DNA of 64,000 nt from Micromonospora saelicesensis (lineage in GTDB: Bacteria > Actinomycetota > Actinomycetes > Mycobacteriales > Micromonosporaceae): NCBI RefSeq assembly GCF_900091575.1, contig NZ_FMCR01000003.1:721122-785121 (forward strand). The letters are read 5' to 3'. The position numbers and the translations under genes were made by a program. Positions 7,089-14,659 of this stretch are shown one piece after another (positions within the stretch are counted from its first letter, which is position 1; every line of letters starts with the position of its first letter). The notes under the pieces are model-generated. The model was not told where the DNA came from and ran no database searches. It worked only from the letters and a program-made list of their open reading frames with translations.

Positions 7089-8846
7089 TTGTTCGGCACG
7101 TTGACAGGACGCCTCGGGGTGGCCGCCCAGAGTGCGCTACTGGTACTGGCCTACCTGGTCATGCTCGTCGGTGGCGTATTCGGTTGGGTCGGCCTGTTCG
7201 CCGTCGCCGGGCTGGCCGCCATCATCGGCGAGTTCGCCGTCGCCCGCTGGTCACCTCCGTCGCAGTTGCTGTTGGAGAAGGTGGGCCTGCACTGGTCGTA
7301 CCGACAGCTGACCCGCGACCTGGCCGCCGTGCTGCTGGTCGTCGCCGAGGTGCGGCTCAACGGCGGCGAGCTGACCCTGCTGCTCGTTCTGCCGGCGGCG
7401 GTGTGGGTCGTGTCGGTCTTCGCCGGTGCGCTCTCCACCATGATCGAGCGTCGTAACCCGCTCTCCGCCATGGTGCGCAACATCGAGCTGGGTCCACTGT
7501 CCAGCGCCCCCCAGCCGCCCGTCTGGGCCGCGGCGGTAGCGGGTGACCGGATGCCCCTGCTCAACCTGCTGCTGGTGCCGGCCGGCGTGGCCGCCGCGGT
7601 GCAGCACGATCCGACGCCGTTCTTCGTGGCCGGCGCGGTGGCGGTCGTGGCGACCGGTCTGGTGGGCGCCATCATCGCGCTGACCTGGCTGCGGGGTCGG
7701 GGCGCGGGGCAGGGTCCGCTGCTACCGGCGGTCCAGCGTTGGCTGGACAACTACCGGCCGGAGGTGGCGCTCTACTTCGCCGGCCCGGCGAAGGACGTCT
7801 ACCAGGCGAACATGTGGCTCGCCCCGACCGAGGCGCTCCAGCAGCGCGCGGTGGTGCTGATGCGCAGCCGCGAGGCGTTCCTGGAACTGGCCGACACCCG
7901 GCTGCCGGTGATCTGCGTGCCGGCCGGGGTGGACTTCATGAACCTCGACCTCGGCGGCATCCGCGCGGCGCTCTACTCCGCGAACGTCGGCGCGAACATC
8001 CACATGCTCCGCGAGCCGGGCACGAAGCACGTCTTCGTCGGGCACGGCGACAGCGACAAGCAGGCCAGCGTCAACCCCTACAGCAAGGTGTACGACGAGG
8101 TCTGGGTCGCCGGCCTGGCCGGCCGGGAGCGCTACGCGCGGGCCGGCGTGGGGGTGCTCGACTCGGACATCGTCGAGATCGGCCGGCCGCAGCTCGCCGG
8201 CGTGCACACCTTCGGCGCCGAGTCGGTGGACCGGCCGTTCACGGTGCTCTACGCGCCAACCTGGGAGGGTTGGCTCGACGACGACCCGTACCACACCTCG
8301 CTGGTGCTGATGGGTGAGCGGATCGTCAAGGGGCTGCTCGCCACGAATCCCCGGGTCCGCCTGATCTACAAGCCGCACCCGCTCACCGGCTCGCGGTCCA
8401 GGGCGGCGAAGGTCGTGCACGACCGGGTCGTCACGGCGATCCGCGCGGCCGGCGGCAACCCGGACGCGTCCTCGCTGGACGGCACCGCGCACCTGGTGGT
8501 CACCGGCCGCACGCCGGCGTTGTTCGACTGCTTCAACCAGACCGACCTGCTGATCAGCGACGTCTCCAGTGTGGTGTCCGACTTCGTGCAGAGCCAGCGG
8601 CCGTACGTGGTGGCCAACCCGGCCGGCCTGTCCGAGGACGACTTCCGCCGCGAGTACCCGACGGCGCGGGCCGCGTACCTGCTCTCCAAGGACTGCGGCG
8701 AACTGGAGAAGATCGTGTCGGTCACCCGAGCCGGTGACGACCCGATGACCGAGGCCCGCCGGGAGCTGAAGACCTACCTGCTCGGCCCCGCCGAGGCGAA
8801 CCCGATGGACCGGTTCCAGCAGGAGATCGACCGGCTCTGCCACTGA
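7089..8846 (+). CDS. CDP-glycerol/ribitol:polyol-phosphate transferase (teichoic acid polymerase family)
   Basis: 585 aa from the TTG at 7089, chosen for its AGGGAG 9 nt upstream. Longer in-frame forms (GTG 7038, ATG 6840) have no ribosome site and add low-complexity residues. About 170 N-terminal residues form several membrane helices. The rest is a GT-B type Glyphos_transf domain with VGHGDSDKQASVNPYSKVYD in the position of the TagF nucleotide-binding loop, IYKPHPLTG, and LLISDVSSVVSDFV near the C-terminus. Family members polymerise glycerol-phosphate or ribitol-phosphate from the CDP-activated donor. With the CDP-ribitol fusion enzyme and TagGH-like exporter on the other strand, a poly(ribitol-phosphate) product is a reasonable inference. 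A terminator follows. Confidence 0.88.
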   Translation: MFGTLTGRLGVAAQSALLVLAYLVMLVGGVFGWVGLFAVAGLAAIIGEFAVARWSPPSQLLLEKVGLHWSYRQLTRDLAAVLLVVAEVRLNGGELTLLLVLPAAVWVVSVFAGALSTMIERRNPLSAMVRNIELGPLSSAPQPPVWAAAVAGDRMPLLNLLLVPAGVAAAVQHDPTPFFVAGAVAVVATGLVGAIIALTWLRGRGAGQGPLLPAVQRWLDNYRPEVALYFAGPAKDVYQANMWLAPTEALQQRAVVLMRSREAFLELADTRLPVICVPAGVDFMNLDLGGIRAALYSANVGANIHMLREPGTKHVFVGHGDSDKQASVNPYSKVYDEVWVAGLAGRERYARAGVGVLDSDIVEIGRPQLAGVHTFGAESVDRPFTVLYAPTWEGWLDDDPYHTSLVLMGERIVKGLLATNPRVRLIYKPHPLTGSRSRAAKVVHDRVVTAIRAAGGNPDASSLDGTAHLVVTGRTPALFDCFNQTDLLISDVSSVVSDFVQSQRPYVVANPAGLSEDDFRREYPTARAAYLLSKDCGELEKIVSVTRAGDDPMTEARRELKTYLLGPAEANPMDRFQQEIDRLCH

Positions 8847-8865
8847 GCCCCGTCACCACGGCATC

Positions 8866-8896
8866 GCGCCCGGCCCGACACTGTCGGGTCGGGCGC
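8866..8896 (+). terminator. Hairpin terminator of the polymerase gene
   Basis: GCGCCCGGCCCGACA pairs with TGTCGGGTCGGGCGC around a one-base centre, with a single G-T wobble. It lies 20 bp past the stop at 8846 and before the convergent DUF952 gene, so it could serve both strands. Confidence 0.7.
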
Positions 8897-8903
8897 GTCC
8901 GTG

Positions 8904-8968
8904 TCAGCCCAGCAGGGCGGCCACAACCCAGCAGGGCGGTCGCCGGGTCAGCCCAGCAGGGCGGCCAC
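8904..8968. repeat. Partial tandem duplication of the DUF952 gene 3' end
   Basis: A 21-bp sequence starting TCAGCCCAGCAGGGCGGCCA occurs at 8904-8924 and again at 8948-8968, where it encodes the last codons of the DUF952 gene. A third shortened copy (CCCAGCAGGGCGG) lies between them at 8927-8939. The extra copies lie just beyond the stop codon, as replication slippage at a gene end would leave. Confidence 0.7.
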
Positions 8969-9286
8969 CGCGTCGGCGGCCGGAAGGTCCGCCGGCAACG
9001 CCCGCGCCGCCACCACCGCCGCGACCGGCAGCGGGCCGTACACGTGCGGGAAGAGCTGCCCGCCGCGCGACGGCTCCCACCGCAGCGCGTCGCCCAGTCG
9101 GTCCTCCTCGACGCTGAGCACTGTCAACCCGGTCGCCCCGGTGAAGTACCGCCGCGCCGTCTCGACCACCTGGTCGGCGCCGGAGAGATGGATGAAACCG
9201 TCCTGCCGGTCCACCGCGGAGCCGGTGAAGGCACCGGCGGCGAGGGCGTCGTCCCATTCGGCGCTCGACAGCAGTTTGTAGATCAC
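8948..9286 (-). CDS. DUF952 family protein
   Basis: 112 aa. The protein begins VIYKLLSSAEWDDALAAG and contains DGFIHLSGADQV, then a Glu-rich centre and FPHVYGPL; these are hallmarks of the small DUF952 family, whose biochemical role is not established. Two adjacent GTG codons are candidate starts (9289 and 9286). The second lies exactly 6 nt from a TACGCT -10-like box (9293-9298 on the minus strand), as expected for a leaderless transcript, so I chose it. The gene is convergent with the polymerase gene and shares its terminator region. Confidence 0.85.
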   Translation of the reverse strand: MIYKLLSSAEWDDALAAGAFTGSAVDRQDGFIHLSGADQVVETARRYFTGATGLTVLSVEEDRLGDALRWEPSRGGQLFPHVYGPLPVAAVVAARALPADLPAADAVAALLG

Positions 9287-9292
9287 CACCGC

Positions 9293-9298
9293 AGCGTA
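9293..9298 (-). promoter_or_regulatory. -10 element for a leaderless DUF952 transcript
   Basis: TACGCT on the minus strand lies 6 nt before the GTG at 9286. It matches the TANNNT plus 6-7 nt arrangement seen before several other genes in this window. Confidence 0.4.
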
Positions 9299-9399
9299 CG
9301 GGGCCGTGGCCGGCGCGCCCGCCCGGTTTTCGCCGGTACCGCCGCGCCCGTCGCCTCCCGCCGGGCATGCTCAGGTCAAGGGCCGCGGAGGGATGGGCG

Positions 9400-9711
9400 A
9401 TGCAGAGCTACGACGACGACTGGACCGACAGCCAGCGCGCGCTGTACGACGAGTGCTACCAGGCCGGCGGCGAGTGGGCCGACGATCCGGACACGTCGTC
9501 CGACGACGTGCAGCACGTGATCAACCTGGCCGAGGCGGACGACGACGCCTTCCAGGATGCCGAAATCGACTACCCGGCCCTGGTCGACGCGGTCACCCAG
9601 GCCAGCGGGGTCAGCGTCACCAGCGTGCCGGCCAGCCACGAGGACCCGGGCTTCCGCGGGTTCACCGACGGCGTCCGGGACGCCGTCGCCGACGACACCT
9701 TCGGCCTGTAA
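9400..9711 (+). CDS. Hypothetical small acidic protein
   Basis: 103 aa, very rich in Asp and Glu (MQSYDDDWTDSQRALYDE at the N-terminus), with no membrane segment or recognisable motif. The ATG at 9400 is preceded by GGAGGG at a good distance. Codons end in G or C throughout, supporting a real gene. It lies 97 bp upstream of the response regulator gene in the same direction, but the gap holds only a weak GC hairpin (about 9729-9749), so an operon is uncertain. Function unknown. Confidence 0.75.
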   Translation: MQSYDDDWTDSQRALYDECYQAGGEWADDPDTSSDDVQHVINLAEADDDAFQDAEIDYPALVDAVTQASGVSVTSVPASHEDPGFRGFTDGVRDAVADDTFGL

Positions 9712-9808
9712 CGGCCGGTAGCCCGCCCAGCGCGGGTGGGCGGCCTCCCGGTCCGCGCGCACTTCTGCCACCATTCGCAGAACAGCGCTGCGAGGGACGG
9801 GGGCACGG

Positions 9809-10465
9809 GTGCGGATCCTGCTGGTGGAGGACGACCGCCGGGTGGCCGCTGCGCTGTCCTCCGCCCTCACCCGCCGGGGGTACGAGGTCGAGCACGCCGC
9901 CACCGTCGCCGCCGCGCTCTCCGCCGCACCCTGTGACCTGGTGCTGCTCGACCTGACCCTGCCCGACGGGGACGGCACGGACCTGTGCCGGGAACTGCGT
10001 CGGCGCAGCAGTCAGCTCGGCATCATCGCGGTGACCGCCCGGGGTGAGGAACGTGACCGGGTGCTGGGTCTGCGCCTGGGCGCTGACGACTACGTGGTCA
10101 AGCCGTTCTCGATGGTGGAGTTGCAGGCCCGGATCGAGGCGGTGTTGCGCCGCGCCGCGAACGCCGCGCCCGAGCGGCACCTCATCGAGGCCGGGCCGGT
10201 CCGCATCGACGTGGCCGCCCGGACGGTGACCGTAGACGGCCGTGCCGTCACGTTGACCCGCAAGGAGTTCGACGTGCTGCTCTCGCTGGCCCGCCAGCCC
10301 GGGGTGGCGGTGCCCCGCGATCGGATCCTGCTCGACGCCTGGGGCACCACCTGGGCCGACCGGCACACCGTCGAGGTGCACGTCGGGTCGCTGCGCGGCA
10401 AGCTCGGCGACGCCCGCCTGGTGGAGACCGTACGCGGCGTCGGCTACCGGCTGCGCGACGCGTGA
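9809..10465 (+). CDS. OmpR/PhoB-family response regulator
   Basis: 218 aa, GTG start. The receiver domain (about 1-115) has the acidic pocket E7/D8/D9, phospho-acceptor D48 (in VLLDLTLPDGDG), T76 and K98. The C-terminal winged helix (about 125-217) includes LTRKEFDVLLSLARQPG and VEVHVGSLRGKLG, as in OmpR-type DNA-binding domains. The kinase gene starts 9 bp after its stop, so the two are one operon. The TAXI-type lipoprotein gene converges on this pair, as in tct-like systems where a two-component pair controls a binding protein. That link is inferred. Confidence 0.96.
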   Translation: MRILLVEDDRRVAAALSSALTRRGYEVEHAATVAAALSAAPCDLVLLDLTLPDGDGTDLCRELRRRSSQLGIIAVTARGEERDRVLGLRLGADDYVVKPFSMVELQARIEAVLRRAANAAPERHLIEAGPVRIDVAARTVTVDGRAVTLTRKEFDVLLSLARQPGVAVPRDRILLDAWGTTWADRHTVEVHVGSLRGKLGDARLVETVRGVGYRLRDA

Positions 10466-10474
10466 GGAGCTGAC

Positions 10475-11905
10475 GTGCGCCGTCGCCTGGTGATCAGCTA
10501 TCTGCTGCTGATGGTCCTCGTCCTCATCGCGTTGGAGACCCCACTGGCCGCCACCATGGCCAGCCGCGAGACCGAACGGGTCCGCGCAGACCGGCTCGCC
10601 GACGCCACCCGATTCGCGTCGCTGGCCGGCCCGGCGTTGCGCGACGGCGGGCCCGGCCCGATCGAGTCGGAGCTGACCAGCTACGACGACCTGTACGCGA
10701 TCAGCGCCGCGATCGTCGACCGGGACCGGAACATCCCGGTCTCGTCGCCGAGGTGGCAGGCCAGCCCGGGGACCGCGACGGTGCTGGACGTCGCGCTGTC
10801 CGGGCAGCAGACCAGCGCCCCCGAGTCGGTCTGGCCCTGGACGACCGACCCCGTGGTCGTGGCGGTACCGATCAACGACGGAGGTGAGGTGCTCGGAGCG
10901 GTGGTGATCGTGACCCCGGCCGGCCCGATCCGCCGAGCCGTTGTCGCGTGGTGGCTGCTGCTCGCCCTGGCCGGTCTGCTCGCCGTGCTGGCCTGCGTGC
11001 TCACCGCGTTCGGGCTGGCCGGTTGGGTGCTGCGCCCGGTCACCGAACTGGACGCGGTCACCCACGAGATCGCCGAGGGCGACCGGGGGGCCCGGGTGCA
11101 GCACCGGCTGGGACCGCCGGAGCTGCGCCGCCTCGCGGCCAGTTTCAACCACATGGCCGACGTGGTCTCCGACGTGATGGACCGGCAGCGTGCCTTCGTC
11201 GCGCACGCCAGCCACCAACTGCGTAACCCGCTCACCGCGCTGCGGCTGAGGGTGGAGGAGTTGGGGCCCAGCCTCACCGACCCCGACGGTCGGTCCGAGC
11301 ACCGGCTGGCCCTGGAGGAGACCGACCGGCTCGCGCTGGTGCTCGACGCGCTGCTCACCCTCGCCCGGGCCGAACGGGAGGAGAACGAACGCGTCACCGT
11401 GGACGCCGCCGCGGTGGCCGCCTCCCGGGTGGCCGCGTGGGCGCCGCTGGCCCGGCACCGGTCGGTCGCGTTGCGGCTGGCCACCACCGACGCCCCGGCG
11501 TACGCCCAGACCGTGCCGACCGCCGTCGACCAGGCGCTGGACGCGCTCATCGACAACGCGGTGAAGTTCAGCGGTGCGGGCGGGTCGGTGACGGTGACGG
11601 TGGCCCGCCGCGACGGCGGGGTGGCGCTGGAGGTTCGCGACTCCGGCCCCGGCATGACCGAGAGTCAGCTCGGCCAGGCGACCGAGCGGTTCTGGCGGGC
11701 CCCGGACGCGCAGAACGTGGACGGCGCGGGGCTCGGTCTGACCATCGCCGCCGTGCTGGTGGACGCCTCGGACGGGCGGCTCACCATGCGCCCGGGGGAG
11801 TCGCGGGGGCTGATCGCCGCCCTGTGGTTCCCGACGCCGACCCTTGCGGTGGAGCCGGCGGAGGAGGAACCGGCCGCCGACCTGCGACCCTCCCCGGCGC
11901 GGTGA
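10475..11905 (+). CDS. Two-component sensor histidine kinase
   Basis: 476 aa, GTG start with GAGGAG upstream. Transmembrane helix 1 is at about 6-27, an extracytoplasmic sensor region at about 28-150 and helix 2 at about 155-185. HAMP follows at about 186-238, then an HisKA domain with H-box HASHQLRNPL (H247 phosphorylated). The ATPase domain has N361 in DALIDNAVKF, DSGPGM and GAGLGL. The sensor region is short and without a recognisable fold. It phosphorylates the regulator encoded 9 bp upstream. The gene ends 10 bp from the convergent TAXI lipoprotein gene. Confidence 0.95.
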   Translation: MRRRLVISYLLLMVLVLIALETPLAATMASRETERVRADRLADATRFASLAGPALRDGGPGPIESELTSYDDLYAISAAIVDRDRNIPVSSPRWQASPGTATVLDVALSGQQTSAPESVWPWTTDPVVVAVPINDGGEVLGAVVIVTPAGPIRRAVVAWWLLLALAGLLAVLACVLTAFGLAGWVLRPVTELDAVTHEIAEGDRGARVQHRLGPPELRRLAASFNHMADVVSDVMDRQRAFVAHASHQLRNPLTALRLRVEELGPSLTDPDGRSEHRLALEETDRLALVLDALLTLARAEREENERVTVDAAAVAASRVAAWAPLARHRSVALRLATTDAPAYAQTVPTAVDQALDALIDNAVKFSGAGGSVTVTVARRDGGVALEVRDSGPGMTESQLGQATERFWRAPDAQNVDGAGLGLTIAAVLVDASDGRLTMRPGESRGLIAALWFPTPTLAVEPAEEEPAADLRPSPAR

Positions 11906-11915
11906 GGCCCGGCCG

Positions 11916-12863
11916 TCACGGTTTCGTGGCGCGGTACCAGGACGCGGCGCCGGGGTGCAGTGACAGCGGGGCGGTGACGATCGCCGAGCGAGGGCTCATC
12001 CGTCCCGCCGCCGGATGGGCGGCGGCCAGCTCGGCCCGGCGGTCCATCAGCAGCCGGGTCACCTCACGGACCAACGGCTCCGGCAGGTCGGCCCGGACGA
12101 TCAGGTAGTTCGGGTCGGCCACGGTGGTCACCGCGTCCACCCCGTACACCGAGCGGGGGATGTCCCGGGAGACGTAGACCTGGCCGTAGCGTGAGCGCAG
12201 CGGCTCGGTCCACTCGCTGAGGTCGACGATCCGGATGGCGCTGGCGTCGGCCAACTCCTCGATGCCCCGGACCGGCAATCCACCGGAGAAGAAGAACGCG
12301 TCGATCCGTCCGGAGCGCAGCGCCGCCACCGAATCGTCCAGTCCGAGCCGTTCCCGGCGCACCTCGTCGCCACCGAGGCGGGCCACCTCCAGCAGCCGGG
12401 TCGCGGTGATCTCGGTGCCTGAGCCGGCGGCGCCGACGGAGACTCGCCGGCCGCGCAGGTCGGCGACAGTGCGGACCGGGCCGCCGCTCGTGGTGACCAG
12501 GTGCAGTTGGTCGTCGTACACCCGGGCGACGGCGTCGACGGTGGGGCTTCCCGCCGTGCTGGTGGGCAGCACGTCGGCCTGGGTGAAGCCCAGCTCGGCC
12601 CCGCCGGAGCCGACGAGCTGGACGTTCTCCGCCGAGGCGGCGGTGATCACCACGCTGGCCCGTACGTCGGGGAGTTCCCGGTTGAGGATGGCCGCCAGGG
12701 ACTGCCCGAACGCGTAGTAGACAGCGGTGGGGCTACCGGTGGCGATCCGGATCGACGTCGGCTCGGTCGGGGCGTCCCGGCAGCTGGCGACGGCCAGGTT
12801 CGCGATCAGCAGCACCGTCGACAGGGTGGCCAGGCCGGCGCGGCGGGACGAGGTACGACTCAC
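11916..12863 (-). CDS. TAXI-family solute-binding lipoprotein
   Basis: 315 aa from the GTG at 12863 (another GTG at 12872 is possible). A Sec-type signal ends in a lipobox (LAVASC, Cys at about 28), so the mature protein is a lipoprotein. The mature part has the TAXI pattern: IRIATGSPTAVYYAFGQSLA, then GGAELGFTQADVL, RRVSVGAAGSGTEITA, and DAFFFSGGLP. TAXI proteins bind glutamate or other small acids and deliver them to a TRAP permease, but no TRAP membrane gene is in the window. A ligand sensor role for the adjacent two-component system is possible. Confidence 0.85.
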   Translation of the reverse strand: MSRTSSRRAGLATLSTVLLIANLAVASCRDAPTEPTSIRIATGSPTAVYYAFGQSLAAILNRELPDVRASVVITAASAENVQLVGSGGAELGFTQADVLPTSTAGSPTVDAVARVYDDQLHLVTTSGGPVRTVADLRGRRVSVGAAGSGTEITATRLLEVARLGGDEVRRERLGLDDSVAALRSGRIDAFFFSGGLPVRGIEELADASAIRIVDLSEWTEPLRSRYGQVYVSRDIPRSVYGVDAVTTVADPNYLIVRADLPEPLVREVTRLLMDRRAELAAAHPAAGRMSPRSAIVTAPLSLHPGAASWYRATKP

Positions 12864-12937
12864 GCGGTGCACTGTGCGCCGTCGGGCGGGTGCGCGCAAG
12901 CCCGGGGTTGGCGACCTGCCGGACGGTCGGAACCCGA

Positions 12938-13690
12938 TCAGCAGGCCGCGCGACCCGCCGGCGCCACGCCCGCGCCCCGCGCCGACGCCGGGGTCACCCC
13001 GCGCGCCGTCGCCGTCCCGGGTTCCGCCATCGGGCCGCGCGCCGGCTCCAACGCCGCACTGCGCAGGATCCGCTGCCGGTCCGGGCCGTCGGCCACGCTG
13101 ACCAGGAAGCAACCGGTGCCGGGGCGGAGCCGGGCCGGCACGTCGAGCACGGCCGCGCCCCGGATCAGCACCGCGGCCAGCTCCCGGTCGGTGAGCCGGA
13201 CACCGAGGATGTGCCGGCGGACGTGCCGCCCGGCGGCCAGCAACGCCGAGCGCCAGGCTGCCTCCGCCAGGCGGGTCACCAACCGTCGGCGGGCCGGTGA
13301 GGCGCCGGGCAGCGGCCCGCCGAGCAGCTCGCGTCGCCCCTGCCACCAGCCCGCGTCCAACATCCGGGTGTACGCGCCCTGGTGCTCCCGGGGCACCCAC
13401 AGCCGGTGCAGCTCGTAGCGGCGGCGCAGGCCGCCGACGGCCACCTCGTGGGTGACCGGGATGTCCAGCCGGTTGAGCAGTTGCCGCATCCGCTGCGCGG
13501 CGTCCTCCCGGTTGAACTCCACGCCGGCGGTGTGCTCGGCCCGGACCGCGCTGGGCCGGGCGGCGGTCGGTGGCGGCGTGCAACGCAGCAGGCAGGCAGC
13601 CTCGAACGCGTCGCCCAGTGTCAGCCAGCCCAGCGGGGATGGGGTGGTCGGGGTGTGGGGCCGGTCGAGCAGGGCGGGTTCGTGGGTCAA
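12938..13690 (-). CDS. Hypothetical protein, function unknown
   Basis: 250 aa from a TTG at 13690, supported by GGGAG 6 nt upstream. Soluble and Arg/Ala-rich, with no signal peptide or membrane helix. Segments such as DAAQRMRQLLNRLDIPVTHEVAVGG and LVTRLAEAAWRSALLAAGRH look like a folded core, while the last 30 residues are low-complexity. Third codon positions are nearly all G/C, favouring a true gene over the overlapping frames. It lies 74 bp upstream of the TAXI lipoprotein gene on the same strand. I do not recognise the family. Confidence 0.65.
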   Translation of the reverse strand: MTHEPALLDRPHTPTTPSPLGWLTLGDAFEAACLLRCTPPPTAARPSAVRAEHTAGVEFNREDAAQRMRQLLNRLDIPVTHEVAVGGLRRRYELHRLWVPREHQGAYTRMLDAGWWQGRRELLGGPLPGASPARRRLVTRLAEAAWRSALLAAGRHVRRHILGVRLTDRELAAVLIRGAAVLDVPARLRPGTGCFLVSVADGPDRQRILRSAALEPARGPMAEPGTATARGVTPASARGAGVAPAGRAAC

Positions 13691-13761
13691 CGGAGGCTCC
13701 CTTGTCGGAGTCTGGGTTGCCTTACCGTGGCCCCTGGCACGCCGTTACGGAACCGGTCCGG

Positions 13762-13790
13762 CCCAGCCTTGAGCAAATCTTGCGGCTGGG
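13762..13790 (-). terminator. Hairpin downstream of yaaA
   Basis: CCCAGCC (13762-13768) pairs with GGCTGGG (13784-13790), with an inner GCAA/TTGC pairing in the loop. It lies 6 bp past the yaaA stop on the minus strand. Moderate stem, no U-tract. Confidence 0.45.
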
Positions 13791-13796
13791 GTGCCG

Positions 13797-14594
13797 CTAC
13801 AGGTCGGTGACCACCAGATCCACCTGGCGCACCCGGCCCGCGGCGGTGTCGTGCTCCAGCACTGTGTGCTTCAACTCCCGCAGGGTGCCCACCAGTTCCG
13901 CAGCGGTGCGCGGCCGGGCGCCGGCGACGAGCAGGTCCCGGACCAGACGTCCCTTGGTCGCCTTGTTGAAGTGGCTGACCACCGAGCGGACCGGCACCCC
14001 GTCGACCTCCCGCTCGTGCAGAACCCGCACGGTGACCGTGCGCTCGGCCAGCTCACCGCGCGGCGTCCAGGTGGCGGCGTACGCGCCGGAGCGCAGGTCC
14101 AGCACCGGGCCGCGCCCGGCGGCGCCGTCCAGCGCCGAGGTCAGCTCCCTGCGCCAGTACGTCGACAGCGCCCCCACGTCGGGCAGGCGGGCGCCGATCG
14201 GGCAGCGGTACGGCGGGATCCGGTCAGCCAGTCGGACCGCGCCCCACAACCCGGAGCTGATCAGGATCGACCGGCGGGCCGCCCGTTGCGCCGTGGCCGG
14301 CAACGAGGCCAGGTCCAACGCCTCGTAGAGCACCCCGGTGTAGAGCCGCTCGGCCGGCGCGGTGGCTGCCTCCCGCAGTCGGGCGTTGCGCCGCAGCTCG
14401 CCCCGCTGGCCCTCGCTGAGACCGAGCGCCGCCCGCGCGGCCTCCTCGTCCGGCCCGGCGCTCAGCGCCACCAGGCCGTCCAGCACCCGCTCGCGGGCCG
14501 GATTCAGCTCGGGCAGCGACAGCCGGTCCGGGGCCCAGCGCCGTCCGGTGCCGGCGTCGGCCTTCCCCTCCGAGGGCGGCAACAGGATGAGCAT
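13797..14594 (-). CDS. yaaA: Peroxide stress protein YaaA (DUF328/UPF0246)
   Basis: 265 aa. The start MLILLPPSEGKADAGTG is the family signature (LxPSEGK), followed by RLYTGVLYEALD, SGLWGAVRLADRIPPYR, the WRRELTSAL helix and VVSHFNKATKGRLVRDL near the C-terminus. E. coli YaaA is a DNA-binding protein that lowers free iron and protects from oxidative damage; whether that holds here is inferred from homology. The ATG has GAGGAG 4-9 nt upstream. The gene is 66 bp downstream of the membrane glycosyltransferase-like gene on the same strand. Confidence 0.93.
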   Translation of the reverse strand: MLILLPPSEGKADAGTGRRWAPDRLSLPELNPARERVLDGLVALSAGPDEEAARAALGLSEGQRGELRRNARLREAATAPAERLYTGVLYEALDLASLPATAQRAARRSILISSGLWGAVRLADRIPPYRCPIGARLPDVGALSTYWRRELTSALDGAAGRGPVLDLRSGAYAATWTPRGELAERTVTVRVLHEREVDGVPVRSVVSHFNKATKGRLVRDLLVAGARPRTAAELVGTLRELKHTVLEHDTAAGRVRQVDLVVTDL

Positions 14595-14659
14595 GGGTCT
14601 CCTCGACGGGCGGAACGGCGGCGCCCCACGCGCCGGCCCGGCCAGCGTACGACCAGCCC

